Of a stretch of DNA of 64,000 bases, positions 31,644-40,927 are shown piece by piece. The DNA is from Yersinia proxima. GTDB taxonomy: Bacteria; Pseudomonadota; Gammaproteobacteria; Enterobacterales; Enterobacteriaceae. The position numbers and the translations under genes are program-made. The stretch is taken from contig NZ_CABHYG010000014.1 of assembly GCF_902170785.1 (NCBI RefSeq), positions 355,125 through 419,124 of the forward strand, in the 5' to 3' direction. Numbering within the stretch: position 1 is the first letter of the stretch; each line of letters begins with the position of its first letter. The notes below the pieces were generated by a model. It was given only the letters and a program-made list of their open reading frames with translations. It was not told the origin of the DNA and did not search any database.

Positions 31644-32194
31644 GCATCCCCTCCGGCTGGGCCGATAGCGTTATCGACCTTTTGCAGCACACTTTCAAAC
31701 CATGAGCGGCTTTCTGCTGTCTCGCCATCTGACGCGCTCGCAGTACCGCCCGCCGTTTGGATGGTGGCATTTTTACCGCCCTTGCTGGCTTGCTGGGCCT
31801 TACGCTCGGCAACGCTGGAATGCTCAGTCAGGGTAAAATTCACCAGCCAGGCCATCGCATTTGTTTGTTCGGCGGCATCCACGCCACTGGTAAAGGTGGC
31901 TTCCCGGAACTTCACCGCCTGGGCTAATGAATGGGCGACACGATAACGCTTTTTGCTGCCATCGCCGTTCTTGGCTTCGGCCAGGCTATAAATTCGCGTC
32001 AACATGGCGGGATTGGTGTATTTAATTAACCCGGACACGCGCAACTCTTTGCCCTTGGTGCCCTGTTCTGATTTGCTGGTACTGCTGGCCTGGCCGCTTT
32101 GGTCTTTGTCCTGAATTGACATAGAAAGCGTCACCAAAATGTTATTGAGTAAGATAGCTTCCCCATCAAGGGCCAGCGTGACCACATCAGCCAT
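31640..32194 (-). CDS. Phage late protein of unknown function (probable tail/baseplate)
   Basis: 184 aa from ATG 32194 (MADVVTLALDGEAILLNN), chosen because the next upstream ATG would extend into the preceding gene without support. The first 110 residues look beta-rich and the C-terminal part is Ala/Ser/Gly-rich. It lies between two tail genes with short overlaps on both sides, so a structural role in the tail is likely. I do not recognise a named domain with confidence. Confidence 0.65.
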   Translation of the reverse strand: MADVVTLALDGEAILLNNILVTLSMSIQDKDQSGQASSTSKSEQGTKGKELRVSGLIKYTNPAMLTRIYSLAEAKNGDGSKKRYRVAHSLAQAVKFREATFTSGVDAAEQTNAMAWLVNFTLTEHSSVAERKAQQASKGGKNATIQTAGGTASASDGETAESRSWFESVLQKVDNAIGPAGGDA

Positions 32195-32894
32195 GATTAA
32201 CCACCATCGCACGTAGCGGGGCCAAATCAGCGCCCACAAACATAATTGCCAGGCTAAAAATGGCCTGGCTGTCGGGAATGTCTTTTTTCATCTCGGTGAT
32301 CGCCGTTTGCGTGTTGCCCTCCACCGAAAGCGCCCAAATTGGCACACTCGCCCCTTGTAATTGTGCCAGGCTATTTTTTGCCTCGGCCAGCAACGCGGCG
32401 CGCTGTTGTTTAAATGCTACCAGGGCGCTACCGATAGCCTCGCTACTACTGCCGGCGGCGGTATCGCTGATCGCTTTTTGCAAGGCTTGCGCACCGGACG
32501 CCAGCCGGGTGGTGGCAACCGATAGCGGCGCGCTGGCGGGCAAACCACCCAGCCGCGCAGGGATTTGCATCTTGCTGACATCTAAACTCAAGGCCGCTTT
32601 AGCCCGGCGTTGAACCTGGGTCAGTGCCGGTATCGGGAACACCTCGGCGGCGGCGGTCAGCAAAGTAATAAACTCGGCCAGGGTTTTAGCGGTAACAAGT
32701 AATACCAGCACATCTTGATTGCTATCTACGCCGACCAGTCGGCTGGCGAGTGCATTTATCGCATTGGCCGGACTGAGAAACGAGCCTGACTTCTCCGTTT
32801 GACCGACGCCGAATGCCCAGGGGTGAGCGGTCACGGTCGAGCAATTGACCGGAGCCAGATTCGGCGGGATACGTAATAATGATTTACGCCACAT
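32187..32894 (-). CDS. Phage late protein of unknown function (probable tail-associated)
   Basis: 235 aa from ATG 32894 (MWRKSLLRIPPNLAPVN), which overlaps the end of the tail-fibre assembly gene by 11 nt; an earlier start would overlap further. The middle is alpha-helical and Ala-rich (residues about 60-180). Overlaps the next gene by 8 nt. The position between fibre assembly and baseplate spike suggests a tail or baseplate part; no domain was recognised. Confidence 0.65.
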   Translation of the reverse strand: MWRKSLLRIPPNLAPVNCSTVTAHPWAFGVGQTEKSGSFLSPANAINALASRLVGVDSNQDVLVLLVTAKTLAEFITLLTAAAEVFPIPALTQVQRRAKAALSLDVSKMQIPARLGGLPASAPLSVATTRLASGAQALQKAISDTAAGSSSEAIGSALVAFKQQRAALLAEAKNSLAQLQGASVPIWALSVEGNTQTAITEMKKDIPDSQAIFSLAIMFVGADLAPLRAMVVNHG

Positions 32895-33378
32895 CTGATA
32901 GCTCCGGCCAAATAACATCCGGTGCAGTTGCTACATCTAATTGCTTGAGAGCAATAACGTATTTTTTCAGTTTGATTAAATGCGTAGTATCTTCATCATC
33001 AATAATTCCCAGCATCAGGTCAGTTTGCAGCGCGGTAAGCTCGTCCTGTACTAACCAGATTTTGTGGTTACGTTCCCTTTCCGCTTCTGCTACCTGCATT
33101 TCTTGCAACCAAAGGGAATTTACGACAATGCCATTCCGTTCACCATTAAACTCCCAAGCTGCCTGGTATTTTTGGTCTGGTAATTTACTGCGCTCAATGA
33201 TGAGAAAATAATCATCGTGATTAAATGAGTCGAGACTTGCCTGACTGTTAAAATTAACCACTGACAGGCCCGTTTCATCTTTGTACACGGCTACGAACAA
33301 GTCGTCATAGATAATCTCTTCATCAACAACCAACAACTCATCATCTGGCACTTCACCATCAGTATCTAAGTTTTTCAT
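32884..33378 (-). CDS. Tail fibre assembly chaperone (Tfa-like)
   Basis: 164 aa. The C-terminal 60 residues fit the Caudo_TAP/Tfa family (ELTALQTDLMLGIIDDEDTT, KKYVIALKQLDVATAPDVIW). The N-terminus is acidic. Directly downstream (3 nt) of the tail fibre gene on the same strand, the standard place for the chaperone that trimerises or modifies the fibre tip. Confidence 0.85.
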   Translation of the reverse strand: MKNLDTDGEVPDDELLVVDEEIIYDDLFVAVYKDETGLSVVNFNSQASLDSFNHDDYFLIIERSKLPDQKYQAAWEFNGERNGIVVNSLWLQEMQVAEAERERNHKIWLVQDELTALQTDLMLGIIDDEDTTHLIKLKKYVIALKQLDVATAPDVIWPELSDVA

Positions 33379-33381
33379 GTT

Positions 33382-35127
33382 TTATACTCCTGTACTGAAA
33401 ACAACGAATTGGATTTCATTTAAGTCATGGAGTCCGTAATCAACTCCACCGTCGCCGGGCGTCAGAATGCGAAATGAAGTGGCTGCTTTTGAAGTTATTG
33501 TCGGTTCATGTGTGTTATATGCCCCATCCACCCCAACCATTACCGCATATGTGCCGGGCATCGCACTGGAAAAGACTACGGTATATGTACCTACCGCATT
33601 GCGTGTCACGCTTGAAATGCCTACGGAGCCAGAAACGGCCCCTGTTTTAGCGTTGAACACGGCAAATGCGCGGGCTGTGCGTGTTGATAGCCAACCGCCA
33701 CCCCACTGAGAACCCGCGATATTGCCTGTAGAGTTAATCGTCGCATGGCCGCCCGCTTGCCCCTCACCAACAATGACATCAGATTTAGACAGTACGCGCC
33801 CACCACGAAAATCTCCCGTGATATCCCCGCGCCCACCCACAGAGAGATTTTCAACGGCTATTAGGTTTTTAGCTGCATGAACATTCATACCAGATGCAAC
33901 CCCCGTACCGGCGTATAAGTTGCCGTTATTGCAAGCAATATTGCCGTTAGTTGCGATGATATGACCGTTAGTAGAAGTGATGTGGCTGAGTACCGATAAT
34001 AAGCCTGCTAATTGAATATTGGTGTCCTGGCTGCTAATTGCCCCGATGTTTTGCCGAAATAACGCCACGTTGGGAATATCCGCGCCGTTGCGCTCTTTGG
34101 CTAGTCGGGCGCTGGCGTTTTCCATCACAATCTTGACTGCTTTCAGGGTTGCCGCCAGTGTTTCGCTGTCGCTATTAACTGCACTGCTTAGCTGAGTAAA
34201 CCCTTTCGCGGCCAGCGTGGCATCCGGGTGATTGCGCGATTTCTCATGCTCTTTGAGGGCGGCGTTAATATCGGCAATGGCTTTATCAAACGGATTGGCT
34301 TCGCGTTTATCTTCTTCCCCGCTGGCGGTAATTAATGCCAGCGGCGCTACATAGTGCATAAAGCCGTTTGGATCGGGATAATTAGCCAAATCATCGGCAT
34401 TGTTTTTAACACCAATATGAATAATGGCGTTAAATTGCCCTAATACACTGCCCTGCAAACTTACATCCGCGTAAATAACATTATTCTCACTGGCATCTAA
34501 TAAAACCGCGTCAGTCAGTAATGCACGAATACCACCGATATAAGCCAGCCCCGGATTAACCCGGTATTTATCCGCTTCTTTAATGACAGAAAAACCATCA
34601 GCAAAAAATGCCGCATGGCCGTAATAGTCATAATTTGCCAGGCGGGTGATTTCATCTATCCCACTCAACCGCGCGCTAAAATCAATTTGCCAGGTTTGCG
34701 CGGTGACGGTTATTTGGCTGGCCTCGGCGGCTCCGTCAAACTCCATCACAAAGGTGCGGGTAATGTTGTTGCCTTGTACACCGCCAGCGGTGGCGATTTT
34801 TTGCTGCAATGCATTATGTACAATCATGCACAGGGTATTACTGGCCGAATCGACCAGGCCGATCCAGTTAAAGGAAAAATCACCGACGCGGGTATCCAGT
34901 ACCACGGAATAGGCAACCGCTGAATCATTAATCACGCCATATTGCGCCACCGCTTCACGGTGTACGATGAATGCTGCGTCAGGAATACCCTCGTCACGGT
35001 CAATTTCGGTATTACTGTCCAGTCCTGGAATGTGTGCGAAAATAACGGTATCAGGCCGGGCCGGTAAATTATTTAATATCTGTTGCGCCTGCCAGTGCTC
35101 AAAGGCGCGAGTAATTGCAGTAGCCAT
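33382..35127 (-). CDS. Phage tail fibre protein
   Basis: 581 aa. The N-terminal 150 residues look like the phage tail-collar/DUF3751-type attachment domain (EHWQAQQILNNLPARPDTVI). The middle is helical, followed by beta-structured repeats with many Asn/Gly turns (ATNGNIACNNGNLYAGTG). The C-terminal receptor-binding part ends FVVFSTGV. Recognises the host surface; the C-terminal end is the most likely to vary between related phages. Confidence 0.85.
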   Translation of the reverse strand: MATAITRAFEHWQAQQILNNLPARPDTVIFAHIPGLDSNTEIDRDEGIPDAAFIVHREAVAQYGVINDSAVAYSVVLDTRVGDFSFNWIGLVDSASNTLCMIVHNALQQKIATAGGVQGNNITRTFVMEFDGAAEASQITVTAQTWQIDFSARLSGIDEITRLANYDYYGHAAFFADGFSVIKEADKYRVNPGLAYIGGIRALLTDAVLLDASENNVIYADVSLQGSVLGQFNAIIHIGVKNNADDLANYPDPNGFMHYVAPLALITASGEEDKREANPFDKAIADINAALKEHEKSRNHPDATLAAKGFTQLSSAVNSDSETLAATLKAVKIVMENASARLAKERNGADIPNVALFRQNIGAISSQDTNIQLAGLLSVLSHITSTNGHIIATNGNIACNNGNLYAGTGVASGMNVHAAKNLIAVENLSVGGRGDITGDFRGGRVLSKSDVIVGEGQAGGHATINSTGNIAGSQWGGGWLSTRTARAFAVFNAKTGAVSGSVGISSVTRNAVGTYTVVFSSAMPGTYAVMVGVDGAYNTHEPTITSKAATSFRILTPGDGGVDYGLHDLNEIQFVVFSTGV

Positions 35128-35136
35128 AACAATTCC

Positions 35137-35766
35137 TTATTTTAATTTTGCTGAATACACTTCGTGCGTGTGCTGCATTTGCGCCGGTGTTGAAATCACT
35201 TTTGCCGTCATAATGCCAGGGGCAATATTTAATGTTGCATGGTGGTAATAATAATCCCCGCCAAACTCACCACCGTGGATGGCTAAAGTTTTCGTATTAA
35301 TCACCTGGAAAATATAACGGCGACAGGTGCGGCCGTATTGGCGAATAAGCGCCATCATTAAATTATTATTTTCAGCCAGTTGATTATCATTTACCCGAAT
35401 AATAATAACGTCCCAATCATAGCCAGGCTGGCGCTCATGCTGGGTGATAACACCAATGCCCAAACGTTCAAATATGGCAGCAAACCCCGCCAACGAGCCG
35501 GCATCCCTGGCGTTAATAAAGGCGTAATTTACCCGTTTACGGAATAACGCCAGCGGTTCGCCGGCAAACTGTGTTACATCACGCTGATAAGCCAGGGCGT
35601 TGAGTAGCGGCACGACACAGGTTAACGGGTCAGTCTGGTTAAGCGGCCATTTCAGCCAGGTGTAAACCTGTTGCCAAAATGCCAGACAGGCACGCATTAA
35701 TTTCACTGGCTCGCCTTTATTCAGCCATACCGGCAAGTTAAATTGAGGTAGCTTATCCATTGGCAT
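35137..35766 (-). CDS. Baseplate protein, gpI-like
   Basis: 209 aa (or 207 from the second ATG at 35760). The core LLNALAYQRDVTQFAGEPLA and FRKRVNYAFINARDAGSLAGF fit the P2 gpI tail protein family. gpI with gpJ forms the wedge of the contractile-tail baseplate. Its start overlaps the end of the gpJ-like gene by up to 14 nt. Confidence 0.82.
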   Translation of the reverse strand: MPMDKLPQFNLPVWLNKGEPVKLMRACLAFWQQVYTWLKWPLNQTDPLTCVVPLLNALAYQRDVTQFAGEPLALFRKRVNYAFINARDAGSLAGFAAIFERLGIGVITQHERQPGYDWDVIIIRVNDNQLAENNNLMMALIRQYGRTCRRYIFQVINTKTLAIHGGEFGGDYYYHHATLNIAPGIMTAKVISTPAQMQHTHEVYSAKLK

Positions 35767-36940
35767 TCTCCAGCGTCAACACGCCCAGGCGTGGCACGGA
35801 TAACCCGCTGATAATGTCCTGTTGCGAAAATGTCAGTGACTCAATTTCAGCAAAGTGATCGTGTAATTCTTCCCCCAGGCGCGACATTGAAAATCGGCTG
35901 TGCGGCCAGGTCTTTTGTACGCTGTAATCGGTGTTTTCACGAAATGCACAGCCGATCAGATTGCGGATATTTGCCAGCAAAACGGCGGTCTGTTCATCAT
36001 TTAAATTGCTCGTAGCAAAAAGATGCAACGTGACCGTCAGGTCATAAATCACTTCTGGCAGTGGCAAACACAGCACATCATCGCCGTGGCCGTGGTTGCC
36101 CTGGCTCATCACATAATCATTCACCGTATCGATAAATGGCTGGCTGGCGATACCGGAATCCAACAACAGATAAACGTTAGCGGTACCGGGGCCGCGTGGC
36201 GCATCGTGTAAGAAAAATATCCGGTCAGTGCTTAAACCTGCAATGCCAGCAATCAGGCCGCGGTAAACAGCATCAATATGATATTGACCCGGCAAATTAA
36301 ACTGATTGCGTACCCGGTCGCGTAATTCATCATCGGTTTCAATGTCAGCTCCTGGCGTCACCAGCCAATTATCTTCATTGACCGCGCTGGCAATGCCGGC
36401 CACCGCGACCGGCAGAATGCGAAAATAACCCGGTGCCAGGTTGTGAGCGCTGCCCGCTGATTCAGCTTTAACCGCAACTAATGCACTGGCACTACCGGCA
36501 GCGATAACCGTATCGGTCAGCGTCAATAATTTATACACCGTTCCATTAATACGCTCTGTCTGAATAACGGTACCGGCGGCGACTGTTACCGCCTGGCTGG
36601 CGCTGGTTTTGGTAAAGCGGATCACGCCCTGTGCGGGGCTGTCTTTTTTTCGCTCAATCTCAACCGCCCAGGCAAACAGATCAACAAATGGCGCGCTGGC
36701 GGTGGCAAGAAACATATTTGCCATTACGGTACTGGATAACGCATTGACCAGCCACAGTGCCGGCGCGGTGACAATCGCCTTGATCAGCCGCCAGAACGGC
36801 GACATATTCGAGGTGTTGGTAATTAGGTTTTCTTTAGCCACCACCGCCACAAATTCAGCGCGCATTTGCGTTTCGGTGGTCGGCACTCCCTCGTCGGCCA
36901 GTATGGCTTTATAGTCAGGATTGGGGCGGTTATTCATCAT
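35753..36940 (-). CDS. Baseplate wedge protein, gpJ-like
   Basis: 395 aa, baseplate J family. Typical segments are the N-terminal helical part, GVIRFTKTSASQAVTVAAGT, SAHNLAPGYFRILPVAVAGI, and DDELRDRVRNQFNLPGQYHI followed by a regular C-terminal domain. Forms the baseplate wedge. Overlaps the DUF2590 gene upstream by 4 nt (ATGA-type coupling). Confidence 0.88.
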   Translation of the reverse strand: MMNNRPNPDYKAILADEGVPTTETQMRAEFVAVVAKENLITNTSNMSPFWRLIKAIVTAPALWLVNALSSTVMANMFLATASAPFVDLFAWAVEIERKKDSPAQGVIRFTKTSASQAVTVAAGTVIQTERINGTVYKLLTLTDTVIAAGSASALVAVKAESAGSAHNLAPGYFRILPVAVAGIASAVNEDNWLVTPGADIETDDELRDRVRNQFNLPGQYHIDAVYRGLIAGIAGLSTDRIFFLHDAPRGPGTANVYLLLDSGIASQPFIDTVNDYVMSQGNHGHGDDVLCLPLPEVIYDLTVTLHLFATSNLNDEQTAVLLANIRNLIGCAFRENTDYSVQKTWPHSRFSMSRLGEELHDHFAEIESLTFSQQDIISGLSVPRLGVLTLENANG

Positions 36941-37263
36941 AAGCCTCCGGTCGACAGTGGGCCGAATTCGTAGGTATCAGCGGTAATAAAATAATTGCCC
37001 TGGCTATCATCGGTTATCACGATGGTACCCGGCACAAGGCGATTATCGGTTTCGGTCAACAGCTCCATTTGCAACAGGATATCGGCGCGCAATACCGGGC
37101 TACGCTCGGCAATCAACAGTTTGACCAGACCGGATTCGATAATCCGATGGACACAATCCTGTGCAATGCTGATGCGGTTATCACACAACAGCGGTTCATT
37201 CCCGGACGACAGCGTAAAGTCGCCGTCGGTTATCAGCAGGTCGATATACAGTTGTTCACTCAT
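36937..37263 (-). CDS. DUF2590-family phage tail protein
   Basis: 108 aa. LYIDLLITDGDFTLSSGNEP and the middle AQDCVHRIIESGLVKLLIAE fit the DUF2590 proteins found between tape measure and baseplate J in HP1/K139-like phages; a gp25/gpW-like role in the baseplate is likely from its position. Overlaps both neighbours by 4 nt. Confidence 0.75.
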   Translation of the reverse strand: MSEQLYIDLLITDGDFTLSSGNEPLLCDNRISIAQDCVHRIIESGLVKLLIAERSPVLRADILLQMELLTETDNRLVPGTIVITDDSQGNYFITADTYEFGPLSTGGL

Positions 37264-39317
37264 CCGGCGGCCAACTCCCTTGATTCCATGATGCTATCCA
37301 GCGTGGCACCATTCGGCGGGTAAATATTCACTTCGCCGATGGTGTTACCGGTGCGCACGGTGCTGCTCTGGTTGCTGTTATTGGTGGTCAGGGATTTGGC
37401 TATTCCGCCCTTATTCATGGCTGGACTCACTAAACCCGCCGGCGCGGGTAATGCCGTTGGCGCGGTTGCGCCGTTCTCGCCCTGGCCGATGGGTTTAAGG
37501 TCGATACTTACGCCGGGGATTTTATTTAACTTGGTGACAATCCAGTTATAAGTCGCGCCGAAAGACTCGGTTAAGTAGTCCCACAGCTTGCTAAAGACAT
37601 TGCCGATGGCGTCAGCAAAATCATTAAATGCGGCGACCGGCGACAAGCCGCCAAAGTATGCCACCACCATTTGCCAGCCCAGGGTAATCGACGCCCATAC
37701 ACCGGAGAACATCGCCCCCACCTGGCCGGCAATCTTCATCACCCATTGAAACGCGGCACTGTCCAGCAAGGTGGCTTTAAGCTGATCCCAATGTGAAATG
37801 ACATACCAAACCCCTGCCGCCAGCGCGACAAGGCCAGCAATAATCAAGGTGATCGGGCTGGTCAATAACTGCATCCCAACACCGGCCAGCATGGTGGCGA
37901 TACCGTAGGCGCGCATGGCGACGGTGCTGCTTATCAACATCATGCGGGTTGCTAACAGTGCAACGCGCAAGAACTTGAGCGCCCCGTTATAAATGACTGT
38001 GGCAAAAGTGGCTAACTGAATGGCGCGCGCTTTGATATTGAGCGCCCATGTCAGGGCTTTGATAACAGTGGTTGCCACAGTCCAGATCCCCGTCAGGCCC
38101 AGCCAGATAAATTTCGCTACGCCCATGACGATATTGGCGACTGCGCCGGCGGCGGCTACGCCCAAAGTTGCCAAGGCGAGGTATCCAATCCAGCGGGCGA
38201 TATTGGGGAACATATCCAGCCATTTGGCAAACTGAGTCCCGGCATTAATCGCATAATCAGCCAGCGGGGAAATAGCCGGGATAAGCTGCATCCCGACGGC
38301 AATTCGAATGCGTTTCCACACCTGATCAACCCGTTCCCACATATCGGCCATTTTTTTCGCCATCGCCACCGCATGATCCAATCCCTGGGTGTTGCCCATA
38401 TCACGCATATGTTGGCGCAACTTATCGGCCTGGCCCCAGGTGGCGGTCAACGCCTGTGCGCCCTCGCCAAAGGCTTTATTTAATGCGGCTTGCGCCTTAA
38501 CGTTGCCCTCAATGGTGTTACCGAATTTCGCCTGAAGTTTTTGCAGAATGTCGGGGAACTCCAACATCTGGCCTTGTGCGTCAGTAAAGCTCAGGCCCAA
38601 CTGTTTACCACCCTCAATGGCACTTTTCAGGAATGCGTCATAAATACCGCCGGCCTCAGTGCCTTTGGTCTGCTTGAGCATCCCCAGGACGGCGAGTTGT
38701 TCATCCATACCCGCCCCCATTTGGGTACCGGTTCCCTTGCTGGACTTGACCATTTCGCGGATTTCGTCAAGGTTTGCGCCAAAATTCTGCACCATATACG
38801 CACCTTTAGACGCCATCATTTCAGCAAACGGAATATTGCCCATTTCGCTGGCCGTGGTGCGGAAGTTATTCGCCATATCAGCCATGTAATTAGCGGCCCC
38901 CTCTGCGCTGCCTTTGGTCGCTATGGCAAGGGTGTTTATGGCGGTGGTGTAGCGTGGTAACTCATTATCGGTAATGCCGGCAATGGTACTTTTGATGATG
39001 GTGGCTGAACTGATAAAGTCGGCGGCATTCTTGCCATAGGCGGTACTAAAGGTCTGCGCCGCTTTAAACATTTTATCCAGGGCTTGCGTACTGACATTAC
39101 GCGTAGACAGTTCATCTAGCGTTTTTTGTACTTCATAAGCGGGTGCCACCAAGGCTTTAACGCCCTGGGTCACACCCCATAAGCCCACAGCCCCGACCGC
39201 GATTTGCTTAAATGCCCGTTGTGAGTTTTTGGCGAACTGCTCGACAGACTGTTGCGCCTTGCCGAGCGGTGCGCTCAGATTATTTTTAAGACTCAACAGA
39301 AAAGACAGCTCTTTCAT
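37260..39317 (-). CDS. Tail tape measure protein
   Basis: 685 aa, the longest structural gene except terminase. An N-terminal PhageMin_Tail-type region (about 70-350, with TAYGKNAADFISSATIIKST) is followed by several hydrophobic segments (about 370-520) and a Gly/Asn-rich tail. It sets tail length and helps DNA passage. At roughly 1.5 angstrom per residue it would suit a tail near 100 nm, an estimate from the family rule. Follows the tail chaperone frames. Confidence 0.9.
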   Translation of the reverse strand: MKELSFLLSLKNNLSAPLGKAQQSVEQFAKNSQRAFKQIAVGAVGLWGVTQGVKALVAPAYEVQKTLDELSTRNVSTQALDKMFKAAQTFSTAYGKNAADFISSATIIKSTIAGITDNELPRYTTAINTLAIATKGSAEGAANYMADMANNFRTTASEMGNIPFAEMMASKGAYMVQNFGANLDEIREMVKSSKGTGTQMGAGMDEQLAVLGMLKQTKGTEAGGIYDAFLKSAIEGGKQLGLSFTDAQGQMLEFPDILQKLQAKFGNTIEGNVKAQAALNKAFGEGAQALTATWGQADKLRQHMRDMGNTQGLDHAVAMAKKMADMWERVDQVWKRIRIAVGMQLIPAISPLADYAINAGTQFAKWLDMFPNIARWIGYLALATLGVAAAGAVANIVMGVAKFIWLGLTGIWTVATTVIKALTWALNIKARAIQLATFATVIYNGALKFLRVALLATRMMLISSTVAMRAYGIATMLAGVGMQLLTSPITLIIAGLVALAAGVWYVISHWDQLKATLLDSAAFQWVMKIAGQVGAMFSGVWASITLGWQMVVAYFGGLSPVAAFNDFADAIGNVFSKLWDYLTESFGATYNWIVTKLNKIPGVSIDLKPIGQGENGATAPTALPAPAGLVSPAMNKGGIAKSLTTNNSNQSSTVRTGNTIGEVNIYPPNGATLDSIMESRELAAG

Positions 39318-39325
39318 GATTATCC

Positions 39326-39513
39326 CTACTCACCGTTAAAGGCTTTACAAACCCCGCCAGCGACTCCGTTAATGGTGCTTTCCTGGAAATATTCAGCCAG
39401 CCAGGCCGCGCGCGCCAGGCTCATAACGTCATCACCTTCGTGTGGCAGGTAATGACGTCGGAGCGTCATATATTGTTCAAGCGGGTTACTCTTAATTGCT
39501 TGAATTTGCGCGG
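39326..39513 (-). CDS. Tail assembly chaperone extension (E'-like, -1 frame of upstream gene)
   Basis: An open stretch in the -1 frame of the preceding chaperone gene, from just inside that gene's 3' end to TAG at 39326-39328. It encodes KSNPLEQYMTLRRHYLP, ARAAWLAEYFQESTINGV and a short end. No good ribosome-binding site precedes its only early ATG (39469, giving 47 aa). Position and frame fit the second half of a frameshifted tail chaperone (as P2 E/E'). A slip on Lys codon AAG to AAA (39520-39523) would give a 154-aa fusion. Confidence 0.6.
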
Positions 39514-39789
39514 TTATTCCTTTACTTCGATTTCGGCATCCGGCGCGTAAATCTCATTCACTTTCTTAGTGATTTGTGCCGCCAGTCCGGGGAGTTTCAT
39601 TAGCTCGGCCAGGTTGTCGCGTGATTCCGCTACAACAATGCGTTTCAGATAGGTACTGACAGCACCGACGATATTTTCATCCCGCGCCGACTCATTCAGG
39701 CACTTGTTATACGCGACCAGGGTCGGGGCAAATTGCACATCCATACCTTTTACGGTCAGGGTGATTACGTCTTTGGTTTCTTTGCTCAT
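39514..39789 (-). CDS. Tail assembly chaperone (E-like)
   Basis: 91 aa from ATG 39789 (MSKETKDVITLTVKGMDVQF), whose ATGA overlaps the stop of the Rz1 gene; longer readings upstream are shadow. A small, mixed alpha/beta protein ending DAEIEVKE, immediately before the tape measure gene, the usual position for the chaperone that coats the tape measure during tail assembly. Confidence 0.78.
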   Translation of the reverse strand: MSKETKDVITLTVKGMDVQFAPTLVAYNKCLNESARDENIVGAVSTYLKRIVVAESRDNLAELMKLPGLAAQITKKVNEIYAPDAEIEVKE

Positions 39790-40082
39790 TTCTCTAATTC
39801 CTTTCGTAAGTGAATTTCGGCGATTAACTGGTTGTGCCGTGCGGCGCAATCCGGGTACATCTGCGCATATTGCTGCAATGTGTTGCTAAAATCGGTGCCA
39901 GTATTACCGGTCAGGCGTGGCAGCGTTACCGGGCAAGGGGTCAACAAGTTTTCCTGATAAGGTACGTTCGGCACGTTCCGCACTGGCGTTGAACAACCGG
40001 ACATACTCATCAGTAGCGCAAACAGTGCTAAATACCGGTTTAATAATCTCAGTCCTGATAAGTCGCTCGGTGTGCACTTCAT
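39786..40082 (-). CDS. Rz1-like outer-membrane spanin lipoprotein
   Basis: 98 aa. N-terminal hydrophobic signal with a lipobox ending in Cys30 (LLMSMSGC), then a Pro-containing segment (STPVRNVPNVPYQENLLTP). It overlaps the Rz gene in another frame by 179 nt, the embedded arrangement typical of two-component spanins. With Rz it fuses inner and outer membranes at lysis. Confidence 0.85.
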   Translation of the reverse strand: MKCTPSDLSGLRLLNRYLALFALLMSMSGCSTPVRNVPNVPYQENLLTPCPVTLPRLTGNTGTDFSNTLQQYAQMYPDCAARHNQLIAEIHLRKELEK

Positions 40083-40278
40083 TAGCTTTTAACTCCGTTA
40101 ATTTGTTCTCAAGCTGGCGCGCCGACGCGCTGGCAACGTCTTCAAATTGGGCGCGGTTGATAGCCGCGATTTTGGTCATTGCCAGCTCGATTGTTGCCAC
40201 ACGGCTGGCGTGCATATTCCAGCCTGTTAGCCATGCAGCGGACATCGCCAGAATAACCAGCAGCCTTGCAAGCATCAC
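39904..40278 (-). CDS. Rz-like inner-membrane spanin
   Basis: 124 aa. A single N-terminal membrane anchor (ARLLVILAMSAAWLTGWNM) followed by a charged helical, coiled-coil-like region (residues 30-90). Overlaps the endolysin gene by 4 nt and the Rz1 gene out of frame. Part of the holin-endolysin-spanin lysis cassette. Confidence 0.85.
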   Translation of the reverse strand: MMLARLLVILAMSAAWLTGWNMHASRVATIELAMTKIAAINRAQFEDVASASARQLENKLTELKANEVHTERLIRTEIIKPVFSTVCATDEYVRLFNASAERAERTLSGKLVDPLPGNAATPDR

Positions 40279-40607
40279 TTCACCCCGTTATGTTCCAGGC
40301 TAAAATGATTGCCGTCTTTGAAGCGCCCGCCCCATGCGCCACCGATAGATTCCCAATATTCCCCCAGGGGCTTGTAGGCTTCGCTCTTATCCTGGTATTG
40401 GCCGTTAATAAACAGATTGAAATCCACCGCCAGGCGTTGCGTGTGCAGGCTATTGGTAATGCCTTTGCCGTTCTTGGCGTTTAGCGCGGCCTGTTCTGAG
40501 GTGCGGTAGGCTTCGCCAAAGGTCAGGCGGTAGCCGTGTTCGTCAGCCCAATTGATGAGCTGGGCGATCATGACGGTAAATACCGCCTGTTTTTCGCTTA
40601 ATGTCAT
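40275..40607 (-). CDS. Endolysin, M15-type peptidase
   Basis: 110 aa. It looks like a VanY/M15_4 L-Ala-D-Glu or D-Ala carboxypeptidase endolysin: SLHTQRLAVDFNLF supplies zinc ligands His55 and Asp62, and DGNHFSLEH the third (His101). No signal sequence, so it depends on the holin for release. It overlaps the holin and Rz genes by 4 nt each. Confidence 0.87.
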   Translation of the reverse strand: MTLSEKQAVFTVMIAQLINWADEHGYRLTFGEAYRTSEQAALNAKNGKGITNSLHTQRLAVDFNLFINGQYQDKSEAYKPLGEYWESIGGAWGGRFKDGNHFSLEHNGVK

Positions 40608-40927
40608 GATTCCCCATCCTTTTTATGTACGCCTAAATAGCGCTTCATTAACATTTTTAGTGCCAACTCAATGGCACTTGAACCCGCAATGCCCAGGGCG
40701 GCAGCAATAGCGACCAACTCCAGTTCGCCCAGGCCAGGCGTGTGAATTATTGCCAGGCCCGCCAGCCAGGATGCAGCCGATCCCAATATTGCCCGGCCCA
40801 AAATCAGCCGTAGCGTTATCTCTTCGGTACTGGCTAATAACTTGCCAATCCCAATAACCGCCCCAACAAAGCCCAGTAATAACAGGCGACTAATGAGTGA
40901 TGTTTCTCCGTTTGGCATATACATCAC
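40604..40927 (-). CDS. Phage holin
   Basis: 107 aa (start GTG 40927, ATG 40924 or ATG 40918 MPNGETSLISRLLLL; the last is most natural). Two to three hydrophobic segments: LLLLGFVGAVIGIGKLLA, ILGRAILGSAASWLAGLAII and LVAIAAALGIAGSSAIELAL, then a basic C-terminus (KRYLGVHKKDGES). First gene of the lysis cassette, right before the endolysin. Confidence 0.82.
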   Translation of the reverse strand: MMYMPNGETSLISRLLLLGFVGAVIGIGKLLASTEEITLRLILGRAILGSAASWLAGLAIIHTPGLGELELVAIAAALGIAGSSAIELALKMLMKRYLGVHKKDGES

